DNA from: Microglena sp. YARC
Taxonomy: Eukaryota > Chlorophyta > Chlorophyceae > Chlamydomonadales > Chlamydomonadaceae
Length of the DNA: 64,000 nt
Direction of reading: 5' to 3'
Assembly (NCBI GenBank): GCA_022414725.1
Contig: CM039462.1
Span: 179,236,404 to 179,300,403 of the forward strand
Every line of letters starts with the position of its first letter. The stretch's first letter is position 1. The notes beneath the pieces were generated by a model that searched no databases, had not been told where the DNA came from, and was given only the letters and a program-made list of their open reading frames with translations. Both the position numbers and the translations under genes were made by a program. Below, in pieces: positions 32,987 to 42,428 of the stretch.

Positions 32987-33354
32987 TATCAGCATGAATA
33001 GCGGTGCTCTCGCTTGTTTTATGTCTTGGTGACTCCTTATGTACTTCCTTAGAACTATCAGCTCTGCCAGTACTGTGCCAGCTTCCGTAGTGACAGCTTC
33101 CCGTAGTGACAGCTTCCCGTAGACTGAGTCATCCTTGAGTGACTCAGTGACAGCTTCCTGTGGACTGCGTCACCGGTTCCCCTGACACGGACTGTATAGC
33201 CTGTACCCTTATCAGGGTACAGGCTGCCGCTCCTTCCTCCACTGGTGCCCCTTAATGGGTCTCCTGTGCTTGTAACTTATTCTCGTCTCCGCATTTATAG
33301 ATTGGCGTGCTGCACACACAAAGTCCACTCTCCGGAGTGTTATCCAAGCTGATA
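32987..33354 (+). repeat. copia-2 3' LTR
   Basis: 368 bp, matching 29658-30024 with a handful of differences. Confidence 0.93.
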
Positions 33355-33359
33355 GGTAG

Positions 33360-33892
33360 TAGGCTGCATTCCAGTCTCCCCCTGCAATATAGTGATGAGA
33401 GGGGTTTTGGGATATAATGTAGTGAATGTGTTCATAAATTCGGGCTCTTTTGGCAGGGTCATTGCAGGGCATGTAGACGCCTAAAATGTGGGTAGTGTTG
33501 TTAATAGTTTGATGAGTGAGATGACCAGCTATGTCAGTGGGGACTTCATGTTTAATTGGATGTGTAGTAAGAGTCTTTTTTATAAGGGTGATAACTCCAG
33601 CTGAGCGGGTTACAATGTTGTCTGCATTGGTAGCTTGCTTAATGGTTTTGCTGCTGTGATGAAAGTGGTAGTCAGATAGGTCTTGTTTGATCATATTAAT
33701 TATACCTGTGTTGTTAGAGGTGAGTTTTGTTTCGGTGAGAATAGCAATGTCTGGCTCATTAGTTCGAATATGGTCGTAGAGTGTTTCCCAGGATGAGAAG
33801 ATGCCTCTGCAGTTGGAAGTGATAATGTTAGTGAGATAGAGTGCAGTTTGCTGCTGTTGAACAGGATATGAGGTAGTGTGGGTTATTTTAAT
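33360..33892 (-). CDS. LINE-A APE-type endonuclease, N-terminal two thirds
   Basis: Apurinic-endonuclease-like domain that nicks target DNA. On the minus strand it opens with T-N-I-I-T-S-N-C-R-G-I-F near 33825, then P-D-I-A-I-L-T-E-T-K near 33757 (metal-binding Glu), A-G-V-I-T-L-I-K-K, a V-Y-M-P motif, and H-Y-I-A-G-G-D-W-N-A-A at about 33370-33400, equivalent to the GDFNA motif. It is then cut by copia-2 and continues at 29657. It is in the same frame as ORF1, separated by one TGA (33893-33895); there is no ATG ahead of the first APE motif, so expression would need reinitiation or readthrough. Confidence 0.88.
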
Positions 33893-35532
33893 TCATTTCG
33901 TTGGAAGGGTTTTTGTGGTGAGTCTGGGGGGAGCAGGTTTCTTGGTAGGAGGTTCTGCTCCAAAGATCCTGCTCTGGCGCATCTTGTTGCTGTCGGGTAT
34001 GGCAGGTCTAGTAGGGATAGGAAGGTTAGTCTTGGGAGGTTGAGTTGTATCCCTGGTTGTTTTTTTGGTGGTCGGTGATTTATGTGTAGAGTTTGAGTGG
34101 AGGGAAGTGGGGTTGCAACGGGTAGAGGTTCTTTTAGGTTTCTTAGATTTGGGAGGCTCCTCATCATCAGAGACAAGGTCTACAGTTTCTGTAGGAGCTG
34201 GGGGCTCTGTAGGATCTGCAGGGTGAATGTGATCTGTAGGGTGTGGAAGGTCTGAGAGAAGTTGTTGAAGTTGTGAGGAGTCTGTAAGATCCATCTGGTC
34301 TGTAAGATCTATCTGGTCTGAGGAGTCGGTAGCATTGTGAGTAAGAGTGGTAGGTAGGTCTATAATGATAGTTTGAGTTGGGTTGTTTGGTTCATAGTAA
34401 ATTTCAGGCTGGAAAAGTTGAGGGCAGGGTAGTCCAGATGTGTCTGTAAGGGTGTAAATGTGCCCTTGAAGATGTTGCCAGTCAGGAGGCTTCAGGGGAT
34501 AGGGGCCTTCAGAGTTCATATCCCACCACTCACCGTCCAGTTGCTTAATGGCCTTAGCATGTCCATATCCAGAGTGATAATGTAGGAGGAAGCAAGAGCA
34601 GTTGGTAGGGATGCGTTGTAGGATCTGCATCTGTGAGCTGCCCAGCATGATACCTTCAGAGTAGGTCAGTGAAGTCCCTGCAATTTCTGTGTGGGGGCTA
34701 ATATGGTGGGGAATGTATCTTGGGTTGGTGTGCTTAGTAAGGAGGCCAAGGTGAGATTTGTTGGAAGAAAGGTAGAAATTAATAAGATTGCTAGTATAGT
34801 TACCAGTGAGACTGTCATAGTGCCCTTCTAGGGTCCATTGTTGGCACGTATAGTTGCGCACATGAGTGTCTAATTTTACAGAAAAGTCTAGGATTTCGTC
34901 AAGATCAAGAGCTTTGTACCCCAGGTAAATGTTGATGGAGTGTATTTGGCAGTTGGAGTCGATTTGGGGTTCCCAATATGGGAGATTGGTGCGGTGGGTG
35001 GTCTGGGTTGTTTGTACGGCGGGGGTGGGGGTGGTGGCTTGGTCCTCCTCCATGGGGTCCTCCGGGAGGTCCTCCTCCATAGGGTTGATGGGGTTGTGAT
35101 CTAGCCATGCTTCATTGGGTTGTCCTGGTTGTAGTGTATAGGTGTGGCCCTGGATGCTCGCCCATTTACGAGGGGTGTTCAGGAGAATGGGTGGGTGGTT
35201 GAGAGAGTCTATCAAGTACCACTCACCCTGGAAGTTTTTGATTGTGGCTGCATGGCCAAATACCGTGCTGAAGTTGAGTATGCATGCCTGGTGGGGGTGG
35301 AGGCGCTCTAATATCTGTTCCTTTGTGCTGCCCGGCATGATGCCCTTGGGGTATGTCTCACGGTGTCCATGGTTAGGAAGGGGAAGCTGAGCAGGGGTGT
35401 AAGGGGGGTTATACAGCGGGGTGAGGATGCCCACAATGGGGTGGTGTAGATGCAGGAAGGAGCTAAGCAGGGGGACTGAGAAGTTGCCCTGGCCGTGTCC
35501 AGTTGTGTAGTGCTCGTCCCTAATTCTACGTT
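33893..35532 (-). CDS. LINE-A ORF1 with tandem Josephin/papain-like cysteine-protease-like modules
   Basis: Open for about 550 codons; 5' end truncated at the duplication junction, so the first residues come from the ShK repeat. Residues counted from 35560. Two modules share G-I-M-x-G-S, a cysteine-containing strand, F/Y-G-H-A-x-x-I-K, G-E-W-x-x-(I/M)-(D/N)-S and Q-G-H-x-Y-T-L. Module 1 (about 70-145) has H103 and D118. Module 2 has an N-terminal D-S-N-C-Q-I-H-S with candidate nucleophile C204, then H334 and D347/N349. The H..K-x-x-G-x-W-x-x-(N/D)-S pattern recalls Josephin deubiquitinases; OTU or another papain-fold family is possible. A Thr/Asp-rich tail carries V-D-L-V-S-D-D-E (463 region), like a SUMO-interacting motif, followed by K-K-P-K-R, a possible nuclear signal. 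No RNA-binding domain is recognised. Confidence 0.6.
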
Positions 35533-35935
35533 CTGCTTGGCCCCCAAAGCTTGCAGTCAATCACAGTCCATGGTGGTCACTTTGGCTACTGTACCAATTG
35601 CGAGTATAGTGAGTGCGTGTCTACCTTCTGCATGAAGTCTTGCAAACTGTTCTAGGTGGCACGCTCTGCTTGGCCCCCAAAGCTTGCAGTCAATCACAGT
35701 CCATGGTGGTCACTTTGGCTACTGTACCAATTGCGAGTATAGTGAGTGCATGTCTACCTTCTGCATGAAGTCTTGCAAACTGTTCTAGGTGGCACGCTCT
35801 GCTTGGCCCCCAAAGCTTGCAGTCAATCACAGTCCATGGTGGTTAGTTTGGCTACTGTACCAACCGCGAGTACTGGGAGTGCACGCCTAACTTCTGCAAG
35901 AAGTCTTGCAAACTGTATTAAGAGGCAAGCTCTCC
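35533..35935 (+). repeat. three 133-bp ShK-exon repeat units (copy B)
   Basis: Units with ggctactgta near 35584, 35717 and 35850, matching the last three units of 15414-15830. The last ends ctgtattaa, as in copy A. The left edge joins LINE ORF1 sequence at ...ctacg/ttctgcttgg, which is the duplication junction. Confidence 0.9.
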
Positions 35936-37081
35936 CCGATGTCTGTCTGTCAGACCGATGTCCAACCGGCGACCGAGACGAAGCCTGACACGTCAGCCAA
36001 TTGTCTCATAACTAAGTAGCTTCAGCCCGCTCCATCCCATTGCCACTTGGTGTTCCGATAGCCAACACTCTCCGCCAATTTCCCCGACGCCACCTAGGAC
36101 TTGTTTAATGATAAGAGTAATTAATAATAATTAATTAATTAATGATAATAATAATTAATAATAATCAATCAACTCATCTTATCATTTGACCAAGTGTATG
36201 ACAAGCTAATTCTCTTGATTATAAATGTTGTCGATGTGGCCTAATCTTATACCGGTAATCGTTATATTTACCTCGCTAGTGCACAACGTAAAATTGTTGG
36301 GGAATTATTAACCACGTCCACAACATCAACAATGGTGAAAATTAGCTTATCTACTCGGTCAACCATCCCAATGTGTTATGTTCCGACTTATATGTCGTCT
36401 TTAGAGTAGGCAAAGTACGCACAAGACTAAGTACCCTCCAGGGTGCGTGCTGTCTGTTGCCAGGCGTCGAATCCAGGTTACCCAGGTATGGCCTGCACGC
36501 CGCAATGCAGTAGCATGCAGTACTCATTATATCTCTTTATCAATCGCTCTACAGTGACTATTGTGATCTTCACTCTATAGTGAGCGTTGAGTCTGCAGTG
36601 TAATCTACAGAACATGAAACATTGCGTTGCATCAAAGATTTAGACCAAGAGATATATTTGTGATAGAACGACACCTTCGGGTGGGAAGACGGGAAGGAGG
36701 AAAGTAACCCGCACAAGTTTACACGTGGAGGCTTACCTTGTGGTGTTGGACTCACCACCAACACTGGACTGTATCACGCCTCTGGGAGCATCTGATCGAT
36801 TATCCCTGATCAGGGCTCGGGCTTAGAACTGTGGCCTCTAAGCGCCTTAGTTAATGAAACAGACCAAACGACAGCTAGTTCTGACAATTTGCAGGATCCT
36901 CAGTCAGTGACAGACGAGCAGTCGCAGTCAGTTCGCTAGACAGACTCCACGCCCGAACACTAAGTTATATAGCACATCCTCAGGCTGTATGTGTTTGTAT
37001 CTGTCTGACTCAAGTTTAAATCTGAAATCCAGTTGGCAAATCGTCGTTTTGCTTAAACGTTCTTGTTACATTTCCTCGTTA
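35936..37081. other. spacer, copy B of 15815-16964
   Basis: Near-identical to the copy A spacer, including the dispersed repeat at 35930-36108 and the TAAT-rich tract. No gene is seen. Confidence 0.6.
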
Positions 37082-37262
37082 CAATTGAAATTGAAATTGA
37101 AATTGTTACATCCGTGTAGAACCGTTACTCACAGGACGTGAAGTTAAGGACACCATAGCGTAAGCCGGAGCTAGCTATAGTCACCGTAGGGCCATCTCAG
37201 TAAAAAGAATTACCACCGATGCCTGACCGGCAGGCACCGTAGCCACATCATGCCCGTGCAGC

Positions 37263-38067
37263 CTAATACGGGGGTTTTTCACCCCGGTTGGGAAGCACCG
37301 ACACAATGCAGCTGGCAAGACAAAACCTGAGAGGGGGGACGGTCTGTGTGCTAGTCCCGGGTATCGACCCGGGGTGTGCTTCCATAAAACGTCTGCACTG
37401 TAAAATACTCTGAAAGCTAGTGATGGTGTGGGAGTGGACTGTGTCCGCCAGTTTGAGGGCACATGATCTCTGAAGTCCAAGAGTGGTCATAGAAGTCAAA
37501 AAAGAGGTTGGAATAGTACCAGTTGTTCCAACGGTGATAACTTCATAGTGAACGAGGTATCCAGCCGATCTAAGGCCATTTACTAATTCAACATGCTGGG
37601 CGTGTTTAGTGATAAACTTAGTAGCATGGTTGGTATCAGAGCAGTATCCAAGCTCAAGAACCCAGAGTTCTTTATCAGACATACAGGTAGGAGAGTCTAT
37701 GTCAGGTAGGACGGCAAGATCAGGTCTCATTCTCTTCCAGTCCGCTACAGTAATATTGGAGGGGCGTAACCAGTTAGGGAGACGTTTGCCCAGGACCCCC
37801 CTGGGGAGGTCCTCTTCCTTGCCAGCGTCCATGATCATTCTGCGGGATCCCAGGGCTCCGGTGCAAATGGCCTTGTGGATGAGTCGCACTGCGGCGTCAT
37901 GTCTCTTGATATAGAGCCCCTTGAAAGTCCGGTGTGTGCAGCCCGCAAGGATGTGGCCCGCTCAGTCCTCACAGGAGTGGCAAATGGGGCATAGGGAGTT
38001 CGTGGGCGGGTGAGTGCTTGTAATATAAGGGAGTTTCCAGCGGAATGCAAGTTTACGGTTCCACAGT
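37263..38067 (-). pseudogene. LINE-B zinc-knuckle and restriction-like endonuclease (REL) region
   Basis: On the minus strand the frame after RNase H gives L-W-N-R-K-L-A-F-R-W-K-L, then C-P-I-C-H-S-C and G-H-I-L-A-G-C-T-H (about 37935-37990), a CCHC-like knuckle followed by R-H-D-A-A-V-R-L-I-H-K-A-I. Further on, W-K-R-M-R-P-D-L-A-V-L and L-E-L-G-Y-C-S-D-T (about 37625-37740) resemble the PD-(D/E)XK endonuclease of R2/Dualen-type LINEs, ending L-P-N-R-G-E-K-P-P-Y-stop at 37263. A TGA interrupts the knuckle between its second Cys pair and the His (E-D-stop-A-G-H), and the join to RNase H is out of frame, so this copy is broken or mis-sequenced. The region is deleted from LINE-A. Confidence 0.72.
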
Positions 38068-40152
38068 CTACCCAGCGGGCTTTAAGGATGTGGAATTTAG
38101 TTTTATGTTGGATAAGGGTTGAGGTCCAAAATTGTTACTTGCATGAGGAAGTTGGTGGGGAGTGTTATCAGCCCAGGTGGTTGCATAAATCCCTTTAAGA
38201 GGGTGTTGGCCAAGGTGGCAGCTAGTGGGCAGGTTAGAGGTAATACCTTGTGTAAGGTTAGGTGCTAGGATGCGTGGGGGAATATCTCCCATGGGTGTGC
38301 GAGGAGGTTGAACTGTGGGCCAGTAGACATTGTGGCGGGGGATTTCCCCAGTGTTGTCAGTAAAATTGGTGGAGGCAGGGTGCTCAGCTGCCTTGCGTGC
38401 CAGAGTGTCTGCCCTGTCATTTCCAAGGATACCTGTGTGGGAACGGACTTTACAAAGAGTGGTGTGTGAGCCATGCAGGATGCGTTGAATGAGGTGTTTT
38501 TGAATTGATTGCAGAAGTTCAGTATGAATGGAACGGGTTGTTGTGGTAGGGTCATGAATCATTTTTTTAATAAGTTGAAGAGAGCAGAGGCTGTCTGTAT
38601 GGAGTGTAAGGGATGTGTCATAGTCAATGTTGAGAAGGGCTTGGTGGATGGCTACCAGTTCTGCCCTGTTGTTAGTTTTGGTGGCCCCTATTCCCCCAGG
38701 GTTGATGGTGTAGCTTTGTCCTGCAGCCGGGACATATACTGCAGCACCTATTTTACTAGAGTGCCCTGGTTTACCTTTTATTAGGCTACCATCTGTGTAG
38801 ACCTGGAGGCCTGAGGAGGGGGTAGCTAGGTGAGGACAAGGGTGAGTAGTGGTAAGAAGAGAGGGAGGAGGGTGTTGGTGGAGTGGAGTTTGCCAAGGAT
38901 TTTTGGCAAGAGATTTGAGTTTCCGGGGGTAAGTAATGACAATGTCAGAGAAGGTAAGAGTGGGAGGTGGAGTGATAGTAGAGGGCTCCCAGGATGAGGA
39001 GAGGCTTTGCATGTAGTATGTCCATTGGTCAATAAAATCTGGGAGTTTAGGAAAATAGGTATCTTGGCTGTGGGGGTTGCATATAAGGATGAGGTGGAGT
39101 TTGTGGGTGGAGGGTGGAGTGCGAGATTTGCTGCCAAGCCAAATTTCAGAGGTAGTATAAAATTCAGACTGTGGTCTGGAGTCAATATAGTGAATCCAGG
39201 AGTGGTGGAGGAGGGTTTTGTAAGGGGCAGCAAGGTTGTCAGGGAGGAGCATCAGGGTGCAGGTAGGGCTGAGAGTATTTTCAGCATGGTCAGCACTGGC
39301 TAGGGCCCACCTTAGAGCTTGGTGTGCTTGTGTCGTGGAGTTAGGAATGTCCACCAGTGAGCCCCCAGTCCAGATGGTAAGAAAGGGGTCTTGGTTGGAG
39401 CCAAAGAACTGATCAGCAGGGCTGGTAGAAGAGAAGCTGGTGAGGCTTTGGTCGTAGCTAAGGGGGTTAGAAGTACGATGGTGAGTAATGCCCAGAGCAG
39501 CTGCTGCTTGGTAGAGAAAAGGAGAAAGAGTGTTGGTAGCAGCAGGAGCAGCTCTGTATCTGGTGAAGAGGGCAGCTAAGTCAGTGTGGTATGTTCCTCC
39601 TTGGGTCAGTTGGTTCCATTTGGTAGGGTGGTGATTTTTGAAGTGGTCATAGTTTTGTTTGAGAGAGGTTAGTCTGTCGTTGGGAATGTGCCCAAGACAG
39701 TGACCAGTGGGGCTATAAAGATATGAAACGTTGGTGTGTGTGTGTGTGGATTGGTCATCCAGAGTGGTGAGGATGCCTGTTTGTATAATGTAGGCTGAGG
39801 GTGGTTGAATGTCCCAGTCTGGGTGCCTGTCGTGTGTGTCAATTTTCAGAAGTTTGTGAACAAGGTTGTGGTTGTCAGCATTAAATCCTGGGGAGGTGGC
39901 CCATTGGCCTTGTTGTTGAAGGTTAGTTAGGTGGGTGTCCTTCCTAGGGTTGAGGTGTGTGGTTAATGGGGGAGTAGTTTTAAAAGTGTGGGTTAATTGG
40001 TCGTATGCTGGTTGTCCCAAAAGTTCAACAAGGTGAGACGCATGGTGAGATTGGGGTTTCCAATGTATGGTGGAGGTAGTGGAGGTAAGAGATGTGCTGT
40101 GGTGGATGCTGTATCCCATGTGTGTGTAGGAGTTGATATGTTCTTTGTGCAT
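38068..40152 (-). CDS. LINE-B linker and RNase H domain (intact frame)
   Basis: A 694-residue open frame equal to the second half of the LINE-A RT linker plus RNase H. Here linker and RNase H are fused in one frame (five g at about 39462 where LINE-A has four), which shows the LINE-A break is a one-base change. RNase H motifs Y-T-D-G-S, N-R-A-E-L, H-T-D-S-L and G-N-D-R-A-D are all present. It ends at a TAG shortly before the zinc-knuckle, probably after a frame slip. Confidence 0.87.
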   Translation of the reverse strand: MHKEHINSYTHMGYSIHHSTSLTSTTSTIHWKPQSHHASHLVELLGQPAYDQLTHTFKTTPPLTTHLNPRKDTHLTNLQQQGQWATSPGFNADNHNLVHKLLKIDTHDRHPDWDIQPPSAYIIQTGILTTLDDQSTHTHTNVSYLYSPTGHCLGHIPNDRLTSLKQNYDHFKNHHPTKWNQLTQGGTYHTDLAALFTRYRAAPAATNTLSPFLYQAAAALGITHHRTSNPLSYDQSLTSFSSTSPADQFFGSNQDPFLTIWTGGSLVDIPNSTTQAHQALRWALASADHAENTLSPTCTLMLLPDNLAAPYKTLLHHSWIHYIDSRPQSEFYTTSEIWLGSKSRTPPSTHKLHLILICNPHSQDTYFPKLPDFIDQWTYYMQSLSSSWEPSTITPPPTLTFSDIVITYPRKLKSLAKNPWQTPLHQHPPPSLLTTTHPCPHLATPSSGLQVYTDGSLIKGKPGHSSKIGAAVYVPAAGQSYTINPGGIGATKTNNRAELVAIHQALLNIDYDTSLTLHTDSLCSLQLIKKMIHDPTTTTRSIHTELLQSIQKHLIQRILHGSHTTLCKVRSHTGILGNDRADTLARKAAEHPASTNFTDNTGEIPRHNVYWPTVQPPRTPMGDIPPRILAPNLTQGITSNLPTSCHLGQHPLKGIYATTWADNTPHQLPHASNNFGPQPLSNIKLNSTSLKPAG

Positions 40153-42428
40153 GATGGTTGGGGCCCATTGAACGTGGACAACAGTGGAAGTGACTAGTTT
40201 GTCGTCGTTGTAGGAGCGCTTGCCCCGCCAGCTCGTGATGTGCAGGGCTTTGTATTGGGATCCGTAGGGTAAGGTGGAGCAGGCGCGCCGGTGGTGCAGG
40301 TGCGCTGCTGTCGGGGGATGTCATGGCCTCGCGGATCCTGTCAGGGTGTGAGGTGGAGTTATTCTATATGCACGGTAAAATTTAGAGGTGGAGGAGTGAC
40401 GGATCCAGGATTTGCACAAGTAGTGGCGTGCTGCCCAGGTGGCATCACTGCTGGGGCAGCCCCATGCTTGGTGCGCGTGACTGCCTTCGGTCTGCGTGGG
40501 CCACGCCCACCATTGGTTTCCTTCCAGGTCCCCAATGGAATCCGCCTCGTAGTCTGCGTCAGTAACAGTGGCGTGAGGTTGGTAACGCTGGTGGGTGGGG
40601 TGGAGGGTTCAATAGAAGCAGGAGATTTAACGTTATCGGTTGTGTTCTGCGCAATTGCGTAACCGGGCGCAAGTTGTCGGTGTGAGAGGGAAGTGGTCAG
40701 AGTGTATTGGGGAGGCGACAGTTTGGAGGAGGAGAGGTGAGCGGTGAGGCGGTTCAGGGACCGTTTGTGGTGTTTAGTAACTTTGTGTAAGGTGATAAGA
40801 GAGAGATCTGTAGTGCTGACAAGGTGAGTTCCCATGGGGGTGACCAGGTCATGGTATGAATAGATGGCCAGGTCATGGAATGGAGTCATGAGTGATACAG
40901 GGATTGCCTGTGGAGGGAGAGGAAGAAGAGTGTATGTTAAGTTTGTCAAGAAGTTCTGTGTCATTCCAAGAAATTGATATGTCAGATTTTTTAATAATTT
41001 CCAGCTGGCGGGCTAGGGACATATACTTAAGTTGCTTGCGGGATAGAGAGAGAGGATCTAGAGTGGTCATGGTGGAAGTTGATTTATTAAGGAGAGCTCT
41101 AGTGAGGATTCCCAGGTGACCTTGGTCGTTCATGGACTGGGTGGGGGCTGTTGCAGTAATCTGGGTGTATTCAGTGAGTAGGGAGGGCACCCCTAGTCCT
41201 GCCTCTTGTTTTAGGGAGGTGGAGATGCTCTTGTCGGAAAAGATCTGGGAAGGGAGCAACAGAGTTTAACTGTTTTTAATACTGCTCTGTCAATGACGTG
41301 AATGTCGGTTAGTGAGAAGGGAGCTACTATCATGGGGTATTTAATAGCTGCTCTGACACATTGTGAAATTATTCGTAAGCATTGGGTGGGGGTTGCCCTG
41401 TTTTTAGCTTTGGTGAGGATACTCAGCCCTTTATTGTGAATGGTTTCAATAGTAAGAGTGGAGTTGAGCTTTCCAATTTAAGGTAAGTGAGATGTGAACC
41501 CCCAAGTATTTGTAGGCTTGGTCAGGCGGCTGGTAGGTAGCATAGGAGTTTCCTAGTGGAATTTTATCTAGCCTTTGTTTGAGAGTGTTGTTGTGAGTAG
41601 GTTGAGAGGGGTGTGATTTGTGGAGTATGCCACTGACCACACATTTGGTGGCGTTAAGAGGAATGCCCGACCAGATGCTAAAAGTTTGAACTTTACCACA
41701 TTGGATGCGAAGGTCCTCTGAGCTGCCGGTTAGGACAGCAGTGTCGTCAGCATACCCCAAGCTGCTGGTGTGGTGTTCATCTGCTGTTTCGCGAGGGTAG
41801 GGATGCTGCTCTGTATCCTCGTCCCCCAGAACGGAGCCATCTGTGTAGGGGTTCTAGAAAGATAATGAAAGAGTAGGGGGGAGAGAGTATCCCCTGGATG
41901 GTGCCCCTAGTGATGGGGATGGGGAGCCAGGTGTATTGTTAAGGAGAATATGTGTAGTAGAGTTTGTGTAGATTCCTTTAATAGTGTATATAGTGTCGTG
42001 GGTGTAACCCAAGCTGTGCATGATGCAGAGAAGTTTTTGGTGATCAATCATGTTAAAAGCAGAGCTAAAGTCGAAGTAGGCAGCATAGAGGTCCTGGTGG
42101 AAGAGGGCAGCGTCCTCAATGTGTGGGAGTAGGTTCAAGAGTTGTCTATAGGTACTTTTGTCTTTTCTGAAAACCTTCTTGGCAGGCGCTAAGAATGTGG
42201 TTGGTTTCAGAGTAGGTAGTAATAGTGTTAGTAAAAAAGGGAGGTCCAGAGTTTGGCTACAGCATTGTTAAGGCCTATTGGCCTGTAGTTTTGAGGTAAG
42301 CAAGGATCTGATTTTTTGTAGAGCATGACTGTGTGTGAGGTTTTCCAGCAGTCTGGTGTTTCTCCCAGGATCCATACTAGCTGCATGAGTTTGTGTATGA
42401 TGAGGTGCATTTCCTGTGGGAGGCACAT
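40153..42428 (-). pseudogene. LINE-B reverse transcriptase, multiply frameshifted
   Basis: Contains the same RT motifs as LINE-A (Q-N-Y-R-P-I-G-L, F-D-F-S-S-A-F, G-Y-A-D-D-T-A-V at about 41745-41760) but spread over at least five frames (about 42228-42428, 41854-42138, 41446-41760, 40873-41259, 40359-40964). The changes are single-base insertions or losses against LINE-A, such as ttcgcgaggg for ttcggaggg near 41790. Homopolymer context at several of them fits sequencing error as well as decay. Confidence 0.88.

Larger units (their letters stand above)
29658..33354 (+). mobile_element. copia-2: internally deleted, non-autonomous relative of copia-1, nested in LINE-A
   Basis: Plus-strand element with LTRs 29658-30024 and 32987-33354 and target duplication ggtag (29653-29657 and 33355-33359), inserted in the APE coding region. 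The LTRs differ at several positions (ctctctcttg/ctctcgcttg, tgtctcag/tgactcag, cttcgg/ctccgg), so it is older than copia-1. The body is about half the length of copia-1 and keeps only decayed scraps of integrase and the segment between integrase and RT; no intact frame remains. PBS, polypurine tract, LTR ends and 3' UTR mark it as the same family. Confidence 0.93.
15414..35532. repeat. duplicated block, copy A
   Basis: From within the 133-bp ShK array to the truncated LINE 5' end. Its sequence repeats from 35533 onwards (15414 aligns with 35533). Copy A differs from B by carrying copia-1 (about 7.0 kb), the SINE-like insertion and a 920-bp deletion at 17129-17132. Elsewhere I see mostly scattered single-base differences, for example gaggtgata/gaggtaata near 17198/38244. 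Confidence 0.92.
16965..35532 (-). mobile_element. LINE-A: Dualen/RandI-like non-LTR retrotransposon, split by two nested copia elements
   Basis: Read on the minus strand the pieces are 35532-33355, 29657-28312 and 21341-16965. Removing copia-2 (29658-33354) and copia-1 (21342-28311), each with one target-site duplicate, rejoins the coding sequence in order: cysteine-protease-like ORF1, APE endonuclease, linker, reverse transcriptase, RNase H. The 3' zinc-knuckle and restriction-like endonuclease are missing here because of a 920-bp deletion at 17129-17132 but are present in LINE-B. The 3' end is probably the (TTTCAA)n-like tail seen in reverse at 16965-16989. The 5' end at about 35532 is cut by the duplication junction, so the true 5' end is not seen. 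APE plus restriction-like endonuclease in one element is the hallmark described for Dualen of Chlamydomonas. Confidence 0.85.
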
